From Lactuca virosa (taxonomy: Eukaryota > Streptophyta > Magnoliopsida > Asterales > Asteraceae): a DNA stretch of 64,000 nucleotides. Positions 33,968 to 45,815 of this stretch are shown piece after piece. The notes beneath the pieces were generated by a model, which was not told the origin of the DNA, searched no databases, and saw only the letters and a list, made by a program, of their open reading frames with translations. Where the stretch lies: positions 35,798,529 to 35,862,528 of the forward strand of contig CAKMRJ010003334.1 in NCBI GenBank assembly GCA_928212115.1, given 5' to 3'. How positions within the stretch are numbered: position 1 is the stretch's first letter; each line of letters starts with the position of its first letter. Both the position numbers and the translations under genes were made by a program.

Positions 33968-34250
33968 TCAATAAGGACCCTCCGGTCATGTGTCTCAGTG
34001 AAGACCCTCCGGTCTCACAGCTCGGGTCGGACCCTCCAGTCCGGTATCTCAGTGAAGACCCTCCGGTCTCACAACTCGGTTTGGACCCTCCGGTCCTAAC
34101 TCAATACGACACAAAATAATAGACAACATAAATCACAAAGACAAAATGCATGATATCAAATAACTCAGTATAAGCACCTAAGACCCTACGGTCAGTAACT
34201 CAAGCAAGACCATCCGGTCAATAACTCAAATAAGACCCTCCGGTCACACA
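33968..34250 (-). repeat. GACC-CTCC-GGTC stem-loop array in Gypsy-1 LTR
   Basis: About eight copies of GACCCTCCGGTC (stem GACC/GGTC, loop CTCC), spaced about 25-30 bases, with variants GACCCTCCAGTCC, GACCCTACGGTC and GACCATCCGGTC. Confidence 0.85.
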
Positions 34251-34527
34251 ATATTACCATTCAGGTAAGTATAGTGAGAAGACTCACCTCGTACGTAAGC
34301 AGGTAGGTCTCGTACTCAACGATCGGTCTAAACTCCACCTACATATCATAATCATCTCTAATTAACACTTATAACAACAACTCTAAAGATGTTAAGCTAA
34401 CCCCTTTTCTAACTCTTGGAAGGGTGAAAGACCATTTTACCCCTCCATGGTCTCCATAACCCATAACTTGACCAAACCCTAAAATTCAACATAAGTCAAC
34501 ACTCGAGTCAACAGTCCATGTTGACCC

Positions 34528-35332
34528 AACTCGTCGAGTGTATCTATGCGACTCTTCAAGTTCCTCCTATCGGGGAAAACCCTAACCAACTCGTCGAGGT
34601 CGCTCACCAACTCGTCGAGTCCCCTTAATCCATTCTCTTATTTAGACGTTTTTAAGCAGAACTAAGGCCCCATACTCTAGATCTAGCCTCCCAAGGCTGA
34701 AATAACACGTAAAGCTACAAGCTTTACGTTCGTGCATGGCATCTAGGGCTAAGTTGCCAAACCAAAGCTCAACAAGGTTTTAATGCATGAAAGTCGGCCA
34801 AATCTTGATAAAGCTTGCATCTTTAGGCCCAAGGGACCTAATATCGTCCAGATCTGAAGTCTCATCTTCAAGGCATGCTCAAACAACTAAGGGACTCATA
34901 GAGAAGATAGAAATGGCCATAAACTCCCTAATGGAGAGATCTAACACACAAGTGGTCAAGGTAATAACTTTTTACCTCTAAATGGAAGCTAACACAGAGA
35001 GAATACTGGATCCAAGGGCTCTTTCTCGTTCCAAGCCTTTTGCTCCTCAAAACTCCTTCCAAGAATGCACTAAAACACACACTTTTAGCCTCTCTCTCTC
35101 TCACTGATGATAATAGCTCGATTAGGGTTTCTCTTAGCGTCTTATGGTGGTGAGCGAGGCGGGGTAAAGGACTTAAGGTCCTTTAAATAGGGTGCAAACC
35201 CTGGAAATTAGGGTTTTCACACTCAGCTCCTACTCGTCGAGTCGGGCCCCCCCAACTCGTCGAGTAGACTCTAAAATCACATGGCCATCTCAATCCCTAC
35301 TCGGCGAGTTGGGGCCTCCAACTCATCGAGTT
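34528..35332. repeat. ACTCGTCGAGT clusters (Gypsy-1 LTR)
   Basis: At least six sites in two clusters (34528-34622 and 35230-35332). The second cluster has paired sites facing each other across about 10 bases (CTACTCGTCGAGTC ... CAACTCGTCGAGTAG). Confidence 0.85.
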
Positions 35333-35391
35333 GCCTTGAAAAAATGAATATAATTTAATTAGATATTATACCTGGGAGTCGGGATGTTACA

Positions 35392-35714
35392 CCAGACTCG
35401 TTGGTAGGCTCAGGGGTATTCCAGTCTTTTAGGTGTGGACCCAATATATGTTGTTATATGTATATGTGTATTGGTACTTTGGGGGAACTGACTAAGCTTT
35501 GGCTTACAGTTTTTAGTTTATCGTTCCAGGTACTTATGAAGATCGTAGGAAAGCAAAGGCGTGATCATACACAACTTCGTGTTTTATGTCACTGGGTCTT
35601 GGGAAAACTCTGATTTGAAATAATGCTTTTGAAACAATGACTCTTTTTGTAAACAATGTTGATTAAGGGTTGATTTTGAAAATTTTAAATTTCTTTGAGA
35701 GTTGGAGTGTTACA
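35392..35714 (+). repeat. Plus-strand Gypsy LTR fragment (3' end)
   Basis: Homologous to the last 300 bp of the Gypsy-3 LTR (about 45980-46284). Shared blocks include GGCGTGATCATACA and the terminal TGTTACA. Gypsy-1 joins at its left and Copia-D at its right. Confidence 0.75.
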
Positions 35715-37461
35715 GTTTATTAATCATATAATAATTTAATTAATCATCATCTCTCTATAAATGTCATTCTAATCTAGTTCTAGTTATGAGGGCAAACCCA
35801 AAAGGACTTTGCTTCTAATTATAAGAAAATACCAATTTTGTACTGGCTTAGACACCTTATTCAACAGTCTCCCACTTGGATAAGTCTACTAAACAACAAA
35901 GAGTGCTTTCCAAAGCCACTGCCCAACTCTGATTCAAATCAAACATTGGCCCTAAGATAAGTGATCAACTATTCCTCCGTTCTACAAGATATCGTATGGA
36001 CGTGAGACATGAATTAGAATCAATCTCATAGTCCAATATTCTGTTTTTCGATTTCCTGATTTATGACGACTGGATTCAGACTAATAATTGAAAATATCAA
36101 TTCAATCTAGGCTCGGCCAAGAACTTCAGATGTCACAAACAAATCATCGAGGGTCCCAAAGATATCTCATTTCCTGTTAAGGAAAAAGGAACGAATTGCT
36201 TTGACTATATAGTCATACAATTTACTAACCAAATCATGCATGAATTTACTCTTTATAACACCCAGTTACGAGATGTGTTTGGGTAAACCAATGCACAAAT
36301 GATTCCTAAACTATGAACTATATATCCCCTCTTAAGAATAGTAAATATTATCGTCTTAGAATTACTCGTGATAAAATCCATGAAGTAATCTCTAAGCATG
36401 GGTTTATCCAATACTTAAAATCTCTATTTTCAAAGTACTCATTAATATTGTAGCAATTCCAATTGCAATGTCTTAACCTCAATTGATAATTTACAATCAA
36501 CTCATGACAATATTAAATTATTACTTACTTCCAAAAGTATGACGACTGTGGAATTTTGAATAATACTAATATTACTCAGGGAAGTAAACATGCAAAGTGA
36601 AACACATTAATAAATTAATTAACTATGGTTTCAAACTTATTGGATATAAATAATTCTTATTATTTAATCACCATATTAATTATGAATTTATTCATTGTAT
36701 AATGTTTCGAGTAATCAAATAACCACTTAAATTAGATAACATTAGTCATGCCTAAGTTATGAACATCCATACTATGCCTCTTTATGGTCCTTCTGTTGTG
36801 AATAGATCCACTGGACACTATTCCAATGATTCACATTTCACAATTCCAACTTCTTATCATTATCCAAGATGTAGTGGAATATCATCTTTACATGCATTGT
36901 CTCCTGTGATGTCAATGCTCTAAAGTTATAGAGACTAGACCTACAATATTACAGAGTGTTCCATTGGAACTTGTTATTAAGAATAATTCCTTGGTAATGA
37001 AGTCTCAAATTCAAGATACATTTCTTTAATACTTCTCTTGCATTAAAGGTTCCAACTCACTGGTAGATTCTATAAGAATCTCCCATAATTGAAACATTTC
37101 CATATTTCTACATGACAATCAATTCTAACCAAGAATCATATCAATCCAGAACATGTCACTATGGTCCGTCCTAACAATAGCCTACTCCCAATGTCCACAA
37201 ACAACCAATTCTTCGGTAAAACCTTAGAACGTTCTTGACAGTTGTTTGACAACTTTAGTCACATGCAATTCTAATCCTTTTCACACAATCCTAAAAGCAT
37301 TTGAAAAATAGAATAATCAAATATTATAGCATATATATAATCGATCCTATATTCAAAGCATATGGGACTTGACTTATTATTACAAGGGTCCAATATATGT
37401 TCAATTTGTTGCTATAATATTTCTATATATAGAATCTCCAATGTTGAATCATTTCAACATG
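35715..37461 (-). mobile_element. Copia-D, truncated Copia-A/B family element
   Basis: Minus-strand fragment: 5' part of the 3' LTR (35715-35866, ending ATTCAACA on the plus strand), polypurine tract CCAAGTGGGAGAC in sense (35867-35879), then 3' internal DNA homologous to 1-594 and, directly joined, to 1374-2100 of Copia-A. No coding frame. It stops at 37461 where a Gypsy LTR begins. Its uninterrupted join proves that the LTR at 595-1368 is an insertion. Confidence 0.8.
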
Positions 37462-37678
37462 TGTAACAGCCCAAAAATTTCAACAAATTTAAACCTTTCA
37501 AAAGTGACCTATTTATTAATAAAAGTGTTTACAAACTATCATTTCTCAAACGTTATTTAAAATCAGAGTCTCCCAAGATCCAGTCAGTTGTAAAACCAAG
37601 GATGTGTATGGTCACGCCTTCGCCCTGCCATTGTCCACTGAGGTACTTGAAACCATAAACCAAACTGTAAGCATGAAT
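37462..37678 (-). repeat. Gypsy LTR start, interrupted
   Basis: Begins TGTAACAGCCCAAAAATTTC and includes the GAGGTACTTGAAACCATAAAC / CTGTAAGCATGAA block found early in the LTRs at 37679 and 63423. It is cut after 217 bp by the next LTR, so a Gypsy-2 insertion into an older LTR is likely. Confidence 0.7.
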
Positions 37679-38024
37679 TGTAACGACCCAAAAATCAAGG
37701 GTAAAAATTTCATTTTTCATTATAGTCAAACACAAATGCTACTTCATCCAATCATTCAAAAGCATTGCTTAATTAAAACATTTATCAGAGTTACGTCCCA
37801 AAATCACATAATGCGGAAAACGCGGGTGTGTGCGCTGCGATCGAGCCAGGCCCTTCCTTTCCAAACCGATGATACTTGAAACAATAAACAAAACTGTAAG
37901 CACGAAGCTTAGTGAGTTCCCCAGAGCATACCCCACACAATCCACATAACCACATAATCCATATTAGCTATATCAGCTACATAAACCATATCAATCACAT
38001 AAGGCATGCATACAACATATAAGG

Positions 38025-38262
38025 ATGTCGTGGGCTCCCCCCAGGGTCTTACTCCATGATGCCATGGGCTCCCCTACATGGTCTTACACCTAAGTGCCAT
38101 GGGCTCCCCCTATAGTCTTTAGCTAGAAAGCCATGGGCTCCCCCACATGGTCTTACATCCAACTGCCATGGGCTTCCCCATGGTCTTTACCTGGAAACCC
38201 ATGGGCTCCCCCACATGGTCTTACATCCAAGCGTCATGGGCTCCCCCATGGTCTTACCTGCA
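38025..38262 (-). repeat. CCATGGG-CTCC-CCCATGG stem-loop array in Gypsy-2 LTR
   Basis: About seven units of roughly 35-40 bp, each with CATGGGCTCCCC(aca)TGG. Left and right arms stay complementary around a CTCC loop while the spacers vary. Confidence 0.85.
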
Positions 38263-38744
38263 AGTATCACATATATAAATAGCATACCACTTAGCATATA
38301 ACCAACTAACATACCACATATCACTACATCAACTAGTGTACCACATATCATGAAATGGGCCGACCTTGGTGCCTTATACCCATTGGTATGGTGAGGAGAC
38401 TCGCCTCGAATGTAGAAGCTTCTCGAATGACATCCTTAGCTGCTGCCCTGCCGGCTTCCCGAGCTTCCAATACCAACCAATATACCCAATTAGCAATTGG
38501 GTTCCATACTATAGTCCTTAAACCATACATGGGGTAAAATGACCATTCTACCCCTGGCCCAGTATGATCCAAAACTGAGGCCCAGGCCCAAAACAAAATC
38601 CCAACACTATAATGTCCATAACTCCATCAATGGACCTAATCCGAGAAGGCCCAATACCAAAAGGCCTAAAATACTGAATGGTCAACCCCAGTCAACCCCT
38701 GGTCAAAGTCAAAGTCAACAGTCAAGGTCAACAATCCATGTTGA

Positions 38745-39630
38745 CCCAACTCGTCGAGTGCATCTAGCAACTCGTCGAGTCCCTTCAGTGTTCAGAAACC
38801 GGGAAAAACCCTAGCCAACTCGCCGAGTTATCTCATCGACTCACCAACTTTGCTCAGTATCCAGAAAGTGGGAAAACCTGACCCAACTCGTCGAGTTTCC
38901 AGGGCAACTCGTTGAGTTTCCCCTGTCTCAACATATCCAGCCCCTTTCCAGTCGAATCTAAAGCCTCAAACTACAGATCCAACCCCCTAGGGTTAAGATA
39001 CCAAGTAAAGTTGCTAACTTTACATCCATGCAAGGCATCAAAGGCAAAAAAACACTTAATCAAAGCTTGTCAAGGGACTTAGAGCATGAAGGAGGGCCAA
39101 GACTTCATAAAGTTGGCAACTTTAAGTCCCCAAAGGCCCTGAGATGTCCAGATCTAAAGACATATCTTCATATCATGCTTAAAACCAAGAATGGTACCAA
39201 ACTAGGCTAATAATGGTCATAAACTTTCATAGAAGAAGATCTAAGCAATGGAAGGTCAAGGTTTTGACTTTATACCTTAAAATGGTTGCCACAGCAGAGT
39301 AAACACCGGATCTACAGCCTCTCCCTTTAGCTATGCACCAACCACTTCAATCTTCTTCACATAAACACCAAGAAGGCACTCCTTAAGCCCTCACACACTC
39401 ACAATGGGAGATGAGGCACGATTTAGGGTTTCTCTAGACAAAGGGGGTGATAAGGGAGGCTACAACTGAGGCCTAAGGCCTTTAAATAGGGTACAAATCC
39501 CTGAAAATTAGGGTTTCTCTTTCCAGCTCCTACTCGTCGAGTTGGTCCCTCCAACTCGTCGAGTAGCCTCTTTATTCCGCGTCCAAAATAATCTCCACTC
39601 GACGAGTTGGAGCTCCCCAACTCGTCGATT
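38745..39630. repeat. ACTCGTCGAGT clusters (Gypsy-2 LTR)
   Basis: Five sites at 38745-38920 and four at 39525-39630. The pair at 39529-39566 is a nested hairpin: CTACTCGTCGAGTTGG, five bases, then CCAACTCGTCGAGTAG, with one mismatch between arms. Confidence 0.85.
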
Positions 39631-39689
39631 TCCAGCCCAAAAGTCTAAAAATGTTGAAAACTGAATAACACATAAACCAAGCGTTACAA

Positions 39690-39703
39690 ATCTCCCCCAC
39701 TTG
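39690..39703 (-). other. Gypsy-2 polypurine tract
   Basis: Sense AAGTGGGGGAGAT adjoins the 3' LTR. The same tract occurs before the Gypsy-3 LTR (44401-44412). Confidence 0.85.
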
Positions 39704-41264
39704 AACTAGAACTCGTCCTCGAAGTCTGCTGATGTACAGGGTCTGGATAATGCTTCCTCATCTCTTCCTCCGGCCGCTGCTCACAAGTCGCGCCTGCGAC
39801 TTCCATTACCTACTATGACCCGACTGCTGATTCCCATTGCACCTTTACTAATCTTGATACTTTACTTCCTCATGAACTGCATTTTATGTTCGATAACTAG
39901 TATTAACTTCCTCCCATGATTCAGACGCTCCTTTGCCTGAATATCGACTATAAGGAAGTACAGTAGAGTCATCGTCCAAACACTTACGTGACTGATACAT
40001 AGTATGCACTATGAATCAGTCCGAGCCTTCGCAACAGTCCTACACGATGCATCGCCTTACCCAACCGGGCCAAATTCTGACCGAATTACAATACCTGGCC
40101 TTCAGCCCTGCTTCCCGAACCGGGTGTCACCCCTTGAGTCGAAGCCCTGAGAGTACTTCAACCTCAATAAAACTTGAGTATCCAAATATTACTAATAATC
40201 GGCACACTGTACTAAACCCAACGAATACCGACACCAGACGTCCCGACAGACACAACCGTCACCCTGATCATTCAGTGGCCTTTCAAAAGGCAACAAGACC
40301 AACCACACCAGACTCTCTCCGATGCTGATTATTTCGGTGTTACCAACTGAATGAATTCACTTACCATAATCGGATGTTGAACGCCTACATTCGGAATACC
40401 GGATTCCTATCCGGTTGCTGAGCCGACTAGCAACCTCATACTCGCCCCACGCGACCTCCGAAAGAGACCTCGTCTAGCAATAACTGTCCTAGCTATACCG
40501 CCACTCATGGCTCCATCAATCTTTCTGACACATCCAATCATAATAGCCTGACAACTTGTCGCCACATAATCTAATACGAAAAGTGACTGTTACCAGAACC
40601 ACTGTAGTCTTACATCGCGCCTGGTCTCCATCGACCCATTTTTTCCTCACTTCAAATATGTTGTGGCTCTTTCACGGATAAGACTAACCCAAGACAAATC
40701 ACAATAACTCGGCTAGTATCAACTAATTCCACCGATTACCCTTGGACCTCGCAATTGTCTCCGTTGGCATATAGATACCCTAAATCTCATCTCACTGAAA
40801 CGAAATCATGTAATGAACATGCGCGAACTCCGATTCAGGATCTTTCCCAAAACGAATCGATACTCCGCTCCTACCTCGAGATCCACGAATATGCATTTGC
40901 ATAATGCACCATAACTTCTGACATCCCTTACTTGATCGATAAATAAATACCCTTAGCCGATCCCCGAGACTACCAGTCTCGCACCTGGTCCAACCACCAG
41001 GTTCCCAGGAGGTCAATTATCAAGACTACACAGCCGTAGCCCTACTGTGTCATGTACTACTTATCCACATGATCCTGCAACTCAAGATCCAAACCCTTGG
41101 CTCAACAGTCTCTACCAGTTCCATCCTGAATTCCCATAATCATCCGGGCTCGCCCATGGATAACTGATCGAACAGTCACCTCCGGTCCTAATTCTATTTA
41201 AGTTGTGGCCTCCTCATAATCTTGCGAACTGGCCTACCCTAGCCTAAATTATCTGAAAGAATTC
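39704..41264 (-). pseudogene. Gypsy-2 decayed internal region with chromodomain end
   Basis: Next to the polypurine tract the minus strand still reads PEEEMRKHYPD and DFEDEF, matching the end of the Gypsy-3 polyprotein (EAEMREHYPELF, DFEDEV). A little upstream VQWES matches the chromodomain VQWEH. Beyond about 39900 I can align nothing. The rest is frame-less DNA of higher G+C. Confidence 0.55.
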
Positions 41265-41645
41265 GTGAATGCTACGACTATCCCGCAGTCTGACGACACT
41301 TCCCACCCTATCCGACTGTTAGTGAATGCTACGGCTCCCCCGTAGTCTTACAACACTTTCCGACTGCTAATGAATGCTACGACCCCCCCCCCCCGGCAGT
41401 CTTACATCACTTCCCCTACTATCCAGCTGCTAGTGAATGCTACGGATCCCCCGCAGTCTTACAACACTTTCCACACTATCCGGCTGCTAGTGAATGCTAC
41501 GGCTCCCCCGTAGTCTTATAACACTTTCACCCTACTGACCATCAGTAAATGCTACGGATCCCCTGTAGTCTTACAACACTTTCATCCTAACTGACCATTA
41601 GTGAATGCTACGGCTCCCTCGTAGTCTTACAACACGTTTGCCCTA
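41265..41645 (-). repeat. CTACGG-CTCCC-CCGTAG stem-loop array
   Basis: About seven units of about 55-60 bp starting GTGAATGCTACGG. Each holds a hairpin with six-base arms (CTACGG/CCGTAG) and loop CTCCC, followed by TCTTACAACACTTTC. One unit has a long C run (41385-41394). Confidence 0.85.
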
Positions 41646-43523
41646 ACACAACCACATCCCAATGCCTTACCCCTAATATATCAATTCGAAACGCACACAG
41701 AGTCGAGCACGCACTCGACCGAATACCCAACTGAACTCACTTCATGACTGGTACCCCAACCTGCTTTCCCAAATTCTGCTATCAAGCACCAAGAAGACGC
41801 GATTCACATGCTTGGAAATTTTACCGAACTCCAAACTCACACAACCCTCAAACCAAACAGCCACCTGGGCCGCCATTTCCCTCGATGGAGAAGAGAAACT
41901 CATCCCAGTCTCATACATGATCCTGTCCTGAATACCTGCGCGATTCTCCCCTACTTAGATTCGACTAAGTCTTCGCAATACATGAGATTTGAAGGATTCC
42001 CAATCCTTCTTACTCTTTAATAAACAAATTGCTGAAAACTTGTGCTTACCCGTGCTAGTGTTCTATTCTGGCCTAAACCCCAAAGAGCACACAACTCCTA
42101 TAGATTAGACGAACACTTCCCGAACCTATACACACAGTGAGGAGACTCACCTCACAAGCTGACCCATACGCATAGTGAGGAGACTCACCTCACAAGCTGA
42201 CCGCCGAATCCCACGAATAAACCCCTCGCTGCTAGCTGGCAGATCCCTGAACTGCTGATCTCTCGACTCCCCGAGCTACCGATCATCATACAACTTAGAT
42301 AAGTCCTAGATTCTTATAACTTAACCATAAGTCCTCACTGGAGTAGAAGACCATTCCACCCCTCACATACTCTTGTCCAAATGCCTTGATAAGTCAAACT
42401 AGGTCAAACTTGATCAAAGTCAAAGTCAACGCTCCGAGTTGACTCAACTCGTCGAGTCACCCTTCTGACTCGCCGAGTTCCCTTGCTACTCCTAGTCGCG
42501 AAAACACGGACCAACTCGTCGAGTCCCTGCACATACTCACAGAGTTCCTCCCGTACAAAATCGGGACAAACCAACTCAACTCGTCGAGTCCCTCCATGGA
42601 CTCACCGAGTTCCTCAGTCTGTTGGGCCTTCTTAATGGATTAAGCCCCTACTCTTCAGATCTAAGCTTACTACTTCTCACATACACTGAAAATGTCCTTT
42701 TAAGGGTAAAGTTTCTAGCTTTACTCGTTAATACTCTTACTTAATGGCTATAGCTTAAACCCTAGTCCTTTAAGACTTAGATCTTGATCCAAATTTCACC
42801 AAAACTGCAAGATAACTCATGGGGTTGTAGATTTGGACTCTAGGGGCAAGAAAATCATGTAAAGCTTCGAGCTTTATCTACATGCATGGCCTTTTGGAGC
42901 TAAAAAGACCAAAATAGAGGCTTAGAGGTTGCATGGGACTTCCATGGCCATAAAGTTGGCACCTTTATGCCATGGGAGTTCCTCTAGACACTAGATCTGA
43001 AGAGTTCCTTTCTTGGGACGTTCAAATCCCAAGAGTCAAGCTTCTTGGACCAAAACCCACTAGAAAAGGTGCTAAGAAGATCTAAGTACTCAATGAGCAA
43101 GGTGGAGACTTTCTTACCCAGAAATGATGAGAAATGCAAGATGTTTCTGGATCTACTAGCTTCTTCTTGATTCCCCCAAACTTCTCTTTCCTTCCCAAGC
43201 TTCAACACTCACAAGAACACTAAAAAATGGCTCGCTATAGTATTAGGGTTTAAGATCTAGGGTTTGGACAATGGAGGCTGGAAAATGGGGCTGAAAGGTG
43301 GGGAATAGGATGCTTAAACAGGGTACAAAACCCGGATTTAGGGTTTCCCAAACCCAGACCAACTCGTTGAGTTGGTCCTCCCCGACTCGGTGAGTAAGTC
43401 CTTCCACTCACGTCCTTGATTTGCTTCTACTCGTCGAGTTATCTTCCTTGGACTTGGCGAGTAGACCTTCTTTACTTGGGGTTTTTCTTCTTTTAATTAG
43501 CCTTATGGATTCTGGGTGTTACA
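41646..43523 (-). repeat. Minus-strand Gypsy LTR relic
   Basis: The right part is LTR-like: a duplicated GTGAGGAGACTCACCTC block (42139 and 42178), ACTCGTCGAGT clusters at 42440-42620 and 43370-43470, and the end GGGTGTTACA at 43523. It abuts Gypsy-3 integrase. The left limit is unclear. It probably belongs with the array at 41265 as one LTR whose start is lost or rearranged. Confidence 0.6.
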
Positions 43524-43525
43524 GT

Positions 43526-44398
43526 GGTGTTCGTTTTACCTCCCGTTTCAGGCAGAAGTTCCACGAGGAGCTAGGCACGTAGCTGCACTTCAATACAGCC
43601 TATCATCCGCAGACAGACGGCCAGAGTGAACGGACCATACAGACTCTCGAGGATATGCTGAGAGCCTGTGTTATTGACTTTGGTGGGAGCTAGGACTCCT
43701 ACCTACCCCTTGCAGAGTTCTACTATAACAACAACCTTCACTCCAGCATTGGTTCTCCACCTTATGAGCTGTTGTATGGACGGAGATGCCGCACCCCGGT
43801 CTATTGGGGCGAGGTTGGTTACAGGGTGATGAGTCGGACTGAGGTAGTCCTGCAGACTACCGAGATGATTCAACAGATCATACAGTGGTTATAGACTGCT
43901 CAGAGTCGGCAGAAGAGTTACGCTGACAGACGTCGGTCTGAGCTGGAGTTCCAGGTGGGTGACATGGTACTCCTAAAGGTCTCACCCTGGAAGGGTGTGA
44001 TTCGCTTCAGGAAGAGGGGGAATTGGGTCCCCGATACATAGGAACATTCAGGATCATTGCCAGGGTTGGCAAGGTGGCGTATAGACTGGACCTCCCAGAG
44101 GAGCTCAGTCAGATTCACAGCACTTTTCCCGTTTCGCAGTTACGAAAGTTTATACCGGATGAGGAGGCGGTAATGACGTTAGATGATATTCAGGTTGATG
44201 AGCGCCTAAATTACGTGGAGAGGCCCGTGGCCGTTTTTTAGAAGAAGGTAAAGGTCCTACAGAACAAGGAAGTACCTCTGGTAAAGGTACAGTGGGAGCA
44301 CAGGAGGGGATCCGAGTGGACGTGGGAGCCGGAGGCAGAGATGCGGGAGCACTATCCAGAATTGTTCACCGCAGCAGACTTCGAGGACGAAGTCTAGT
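43526..44398 (+). pseudogene. Gypsy-3 integrase C-terminus and chromodomain
   Basis: Plus-strand chromovirus pol end. The integrase core begins mid-domain (VRFTSRFRQKFHEELG), then AYHPQTDGQSERTIQTLEDM holding the catalytic glutamate, ELLYGRRCRTP, SYADRRRSELEFQVGDMVLL and a GPY/F-type segment (GTFRIIARVGKVAYRLDL). It ends in a chromodomain-like tail (YVERPVAVF, VPLVKVQWEHRRGSEWTWEP). In-frame stops lie near 43580, 43690, 43892 and 44239, with a frameshift near 44020. Chromodomains of this group target insertion to heterochromatin. The 5' part is cut at 43525. Confidence 0.9.
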
Positions 44399-44414
44399 TC
44401 AAGTGGGGGAGAAC
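44399..44414 (+). other. Gypsy-3 polypurine tract
   Basis: TCAAGTGGGGGAGAAC directly before the LTR TGTGACACCCC. Confidence 0.85.
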
Positions 44415-44464
44415 TGTGACACCCCGAATCCCAGGTATAAGTTTTAAAACCTTATATAAATGTT

Positions 44465-45335
44465 TATGGACCTACTCGATGAGTTGGTTGCCCCAACTCG
44501 TCGTGTAGAGGCGGGTTAGCCCGCGTGGATTATTGGACCTACTCGGCGAGTCGGAGGACCCTGACTCGTTGAGTAGGAGCTGGAAAATGAAACCCTAATT
44601 TTCAAGGTTTTGCACCCTATTTAAAGGGTCATTAGTCTCCCTCAGCCTCCCTTACCGTCCCCCTTGAGTCCAGAAAACCCTAATCTCGAATACCCTCCAT
44701 TTGTGTGTGTGAAGAAGCTTGGAAAGTGGTTTTGTGAAGAAGGCTTGAAGTCTAAGGAGCTTGGAGCAAAGAAAAGCTTATGGATCCAACTCTACTTCAT
44801 CTTGGCATCATTTTGAAGGTAACAATTCGTTACCTTGACTTCCCTCTAGCTAGATCTCTCCATGCTTAAGTTTAGGGCCATTTTAGCATATATGTGAACC
44901 ATTTCGGGTATTGGTCATGAACTGAAGTTGTAACTTCAGATCTGGACTTCTCTAATTCCCTATAGCCATAAAGTTATCAGATTTAGAAAGCTTGGGTTCT
45001 TCTCTTTGGGTTAAACCTTTCCTTTAACTTGGTTTTGGCATTTAGGACCATGCATGTACGTAAAGTTTGCAACTTGACGTGGAAACCATGCTCTAGGAGG
45101 TTAGATCTGCAATTTGGATCTTTGGCGGTAGCTTAAAAACGTCTGAATAAAAAATGGACTGAAGGGACTCGACGAGTCGCATGGCCGACTCGACGAGTCG
45201 GATGAAGATTGCTTGTATTGGTCCTGCATGAACTCGGCAAGTCAGTAAGAAGACTTGACGAGTCAGTTAGGGTTTTCCCGATATTTGGACACGTATGGAC
45301 TCGACGAGTTGTTAGCTGCACTCGACGAGTCGAGT
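44465..45335. repeat. ACTCGNCGAGT clusters (Gypsy-3 LTR)
   Basis: Facing pairs at 44470-44512 and 44537-44580, and five or more sites at 45165-45335. The plus-strand element carries them in the mirror layout of the minus-strand LTRs. Confidence 0.85.
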
Positions 45336-45815
45336 CAACATGGACTGTTGACTTTGACCGTTGACTTTGACTTTGACCAAGGGTTGACCAGTTGGACTTT
45401 TGAGGGTATTTTGGTAATTTGGGATTCTTATGGACTTGGTCCTCTGGTGGTTATAGGTGGTTGAGTTCGTGACAGTGATTCGGGAGTTTGATCTTATTAC
45501 TACAGTTCGACATTATGAGGTGAGTTTTCCTCACTATACTCAAGGGTCTAAGGCACCAAGGCCGGCCCTTTTGGATTGTTATCCTGATATGTTATGCTAG
45601 TATGATCTGTTAGATCAGTATCCTGGTAGATAGGATGATGTTATGCTAGTATGATCTATTAGATTAGTATCCTGGTAGATACGATGTTATTATGCTGTTA
45701 TGATATGCTAGATCGGTTTTCCTGTCTATAGACTGTTATGTGATTATCTGATATATGTGCACATGTTTGATTGGTGGTTGAGGCTTAACTGCTTTGTACG
45801 AAAGCTAACAGACAT

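Larger units (their letters stand above)
33701..35391 (-). repeat. Gypsy-1 5' LTR, right fragment
   Basis: Continues the LTR begun at 18364 (TTTTTCATTTTTAAAACC) and ends GGGATGTTACA at 35391. It carries a stem-loop array (33968-34250), GAGAAGACTCACCTCG near 34268 and two clusters of ACTCGTCGAGT (34528-34622, 35230-35332). On the minus strand a promoter-like 'tatttaaaggacc' lies near 35183. Confidence 0.85.
37679..39688 (-). repeat. Gypsy-2 3' LTR
   Basis: A 2.0-kb LTR, TGTAACGACCCAAAAATC ... GCGTTACA. The polypurine tract on its right (AAGTGGGGGAGAT in sense) marks it as the 3' LTR of a minus-strand element. It holds the CATGGGCTCC array (38025-38262), GAGGAGACTCGCCTCG near 38392 and nine ACTCGTCGAGT-type sites. 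The same family recurs at 63423-64000. Confidence 0.85.

Noticed and set aside
33916..34119. A frame coding repeated DPPV peptides
   Set aside because: Translation of the GACCCTCCGGTC array in an LTR; the repeat is better explained as noncoding stem-loops.
33968..34250. A CRISPR-like array
   Set aside because: Short repeats with irregular spacers inside an LTR of a plant retroelement; no cas genes and a eukaryotic context.
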